From positions 1 through 15,303 of the forward strand of contig DATLAN010000032.1 in NCBI GenBank assembly GCA_035527455.1: DNA of 15,303 bases, read 5' to 3'. This DNA comes from DATLAN01 sp035527455. Lineage in GTDB: Bacteria > Planctomycetota > Planctomycetia > Pirellulales > Thermoguttaceae. Position numbers and translations under genes: made by a program. Position 1 is the first letter of the stretch. The number at the start of each line of letters is the position of its first letter. This document shows, one piece after another, positions 13,652 to 15,303 of the stretch. The notes beneath the pieces were generated by a model that was given only the letters and a program-made list of their open reading frames with translations, had not been told where the DNA came from and did no database searches.

Positions 13652-15303
13652 TTACCGCTCTTCCTTCGCTTCCCGGCTGCGGCGATCGTTTTCCTTCATG
13701 TCTTCGATCGTCACGTCGCTCTCCAACGAGTGCCGCGGGTCCTTGTTCTCGGACACGCCGGGCGGGGCCTGCAGGATCTGCTTGACCACCACGTCGTCGA
13801 ACTCGACCACGCCCGCGCCCAGATAGGCGTAAAGCATCACGCGGCCCCAGCGGGGCGTGTACTTGGTGTGCTGGGGCGTGAAGTCCTCGGTCTGGACGTT
13901 CCACGTGTTCTTCGGCCCGTAGAGGTTCTGCTGGCTGCGGTAGACCTCGCGGGTCTGGTTGACCTCGGGGATGGAACCGCCTGCCGGCACGCCCGAGCGG
14001 CCGGCCGGATCGTCGCCCCCGCCGCGATATTCGGTCCCGATCTCGTCGGCGCACTTGATGAACACCTTGGCCGCCGGGCCGTTGCTCCGCCAGCGGCACT
14101 GGAAGCGATAGGTGGCCCCTTCTTCGACCGGGAAGAACTTGCTGTAGTACATCACGCCGTACGTGTCGCCGATGCCCTTGTCGAACGTGAAGCGGATCAG
14201 CCGATTGCTCGGGTCGCCGACCTCGGCCATCCAAGAGACCTTGTCGCCCAGCGGCTCGCGGGGCTGGGCGCCTTGGGATTCCCAGCCCTCGGGCACGCCG
14301 CCGGCGCCGCGCTGGAAATCGCCGACCACCAGGTTCGGGTTCTCCTGCCAGTTCTTCTCGGCGATCGGGTCCGGCGGCGGCGGTTCGCCCGGCTTGCGGC
14401 CCAACATGGCGTCGATCATCCCGGCGACGTAGAGGTGCGGGATTTCGCTGACCGTTTCGGTCCGGTCGCTGCACTCGTAGATCACCTTAGGCTCGGGACC
14501 GGCCGAGAAATCCACGCACTTGATCACCAGGTCGTAGACGTCCCAGTCGTGTCCGGTGGCCCGTTCGATGCTCCCCCAGACGGCGATCTGGCCGCCGAAC
14601 TCCTCCTCAAGCATCGCCTTCATTTCCGACAGCGGCATGTCGGGCGTGGGCGCGAGATGGTTCATCCGGCAGGTGTCGCGGACGTCGAGCATCGTCTCGG
14701 GAATGACGAACTCGCCCTCACGTTCCAGCTTCTTCCAGATCATGTCGCCGACCATCGACCCGTAGCGGCCGTCGTCGAACTTGGACACGAAGTCGAAGGG
14801 GATCACGACCTTCCGGCCACCGTCCGATGGGGTCGTCGGGGACGTTTGCGGCGGGCCGGCCGGATCGCCGGCGAGTGCGTTTTCCGTCGGAGGATCGCCC
14901 GCTGTCGGAGTCGGCTCCGCCGGAGTCGGCTTCGCCGGGTCGCTCGGCGGCTCGGGAAGCCGGCTGCGGACGTACTGCTGGTCCGCCGGGCTCAACGCGG
15001 CCAAGGGGATGGTGATTCCTTCGCCGCCGTCGGTCACCAGACAAACGTTCCCGTCCATCAAGCCCAGGAATTCCCCGACGGCCAGTTGCCGCCCGTCGGG
15101 ACCGGTCCATTTTCTGCCCGGGCCGTCGGCGTTCTCGGCCGGCGGTTGGTCCGTGGGTGAAACCGCGGGGGTGTTCGTGTCGGCGTTTGCGGTCGTCTTT
15201 CCCGGCCGGGGAGTCGGTGGCCTGGCAATCGTCTTCTGAACCGGATCGGAAACGGTTTGGTCAGGAGACTTCTGTGAAGGTCCGCCGCAAGCAGAAAGCA
15301 GCG
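13652..15303 (-). CDS. SHD1-domain lipoprotein, N-terminus beyond window edge
   Basis: The frame stays open from the stop at 13652 to the end of the window. The in-frame TTG at 15061 is therefore not the real start: coding sense continues upstream through a W-T-G-P-D-G-R-Q-L segment to a lipobox, LLSACGG, with the Cys codon at 15287-15289. Only a few signal-peptide residues are missing. After a Pro/Thr-rich linker comes an SHD1 (SLA1 homology 1) domain (15115 to about 14962; RKWTGPDGRQLAVGEF, then ITIPLAALSPADQQYVR), common in planctomycete surface proteins. A second Pro-rich linker follows. The next part (about 14815-14420; VVIPFDFVSKF, QIAVWGSIERATG) faintly resembles TolB-N/CsgG-like folds. 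The C-terminal third (NLVVGDFQRGAGGVPEGWES onward) resembles galactose-binding-like carbohydrate domains. Localisation and SHD1 are well supported; the other two domain calls are inferences. Confidence 0.85.
   Translation of the reverse strand, partial: LLSACGGPSQKSPDQTVSDPVQKTIARPPTPRPGKTTANADTNTPAVSPTDQPPAENADGPGRKWTGPDGRQLAVGEFLGLMDGNVCLVTDGGEGITIPLAALSPADQQYVRSRLPEPPSDPAKPTPAEPTPTAGDPPTENALAGDPAGPPQTSPTTPSDGGRKVVIPFDFVSKFDDGRYGSMVGDMIWKKLEREGEFVIPETMLDVRDTCRMNHLAPTPDMPLSEMKAMLEEEFGGQIAVWGSIERATGHDWDVYDLVIKCVDFSAGPEPKVIYECSDRTETVSEIPHLYVAGMIDAMLGRKPGEPPPPDPIAEKNWQENPNLVVGDFQRGAGGVPEGWESQGAQPREPLGDKVSWMAEVGDPSNRLIRFTFDKGIGDTYGVMYYSKFFPVEEGATYRFQCRWRSNGPAAKVFIKCADEIGTEYRGGGDDPAGRSGVPAGGSIPEVNQTREVYRSQQNLYGPKNTWNVQTEDFTPQHTKYTPRWGRVMLYAYLGAGVVEFDDVVVKQILQAPPGVSENKDPRHSLESDVTIEDMKENDRRSREAKEER

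Noticed and set aside
13437..14474. 345-residue minus-strand frame running through the repeat array
   Set aside because: It is a shifted frame of the SHD1 lipoprotein gene that happens to stay open through the repeats, and its composition is Arg/Gly/Pro-rich.

Overview
The window looks like a planctomycete chromosome fragment (GC-rich, Pirellulales-like). This rests on gene content: a Tat-exported sulfatase, a YVTN beta-propeller fused to a di-haem cytochrome domain, a very large secreted multidomain protein, and lipoproteins including one with an SHD1 (SLA1 homology 1) domain. All of these are typical of planctomycetes. It is an inference from gene families; no rRNA or other phylogenetic marker is present.

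Layout. Bases 1-1521 hold an IS1182-family insertion sequence with one DDE transposase. Its right end abuts a fragment of a palindromic repeat that recurs elsewhere in the window. Bases 1608-4202 (minus strand) encode the most unusual protein here. It has two tandem copies of a module that ends in an RNA polymerase alpha-CTD-like domain, then a sigma-70 region-4-like domain, then a long unrecognised C-terminal half. A 486-base divergent gap separates it from a plus-strand Tat-signal sulfatase (4689-6293). A 217-base gap with a good sigma-70-like promoter and an overlapping dyad leads to the propeller-cytochrome gene (6511-8418).

Bases 8419-9464 form a gene-poor kilobase with at least three kinds of inverted repeat, including a perfect 22-bp hairpin. 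A 1028-aa secreted protein follows (9465-12551): YCF48-like propeller, degenerate PIG-L deacetylase-like domain, TPR-like helices and a CBM9-like C-terminus. Next come a small lipoprotein (12692-13465) and, converging on it, the C-terminal part of an SHD1-domain lipoprotein (13652 to the window edge, minus strand). The 186 bases between the two convergent genes are almost filled by four 41-bp tandem palindromic repeats.

How the genes fit together. There is no obvious operon: each plus-strand gene has its own leader, and most products are predicted to be exported (Tat, Sec or lipoprotein). The cytosolic exceptions are the transposase and the alpha-CTD/sigma-R4 protein, which probably binds promoter DNA. 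The repeats (1528-1543, 8443-8493, 13467-13643) belong to one dispersed REP/BIME-like family placed at 3' ends of genes. They may stabilise transcripts or end transcription, and one copy seems to have been an IS landing site.
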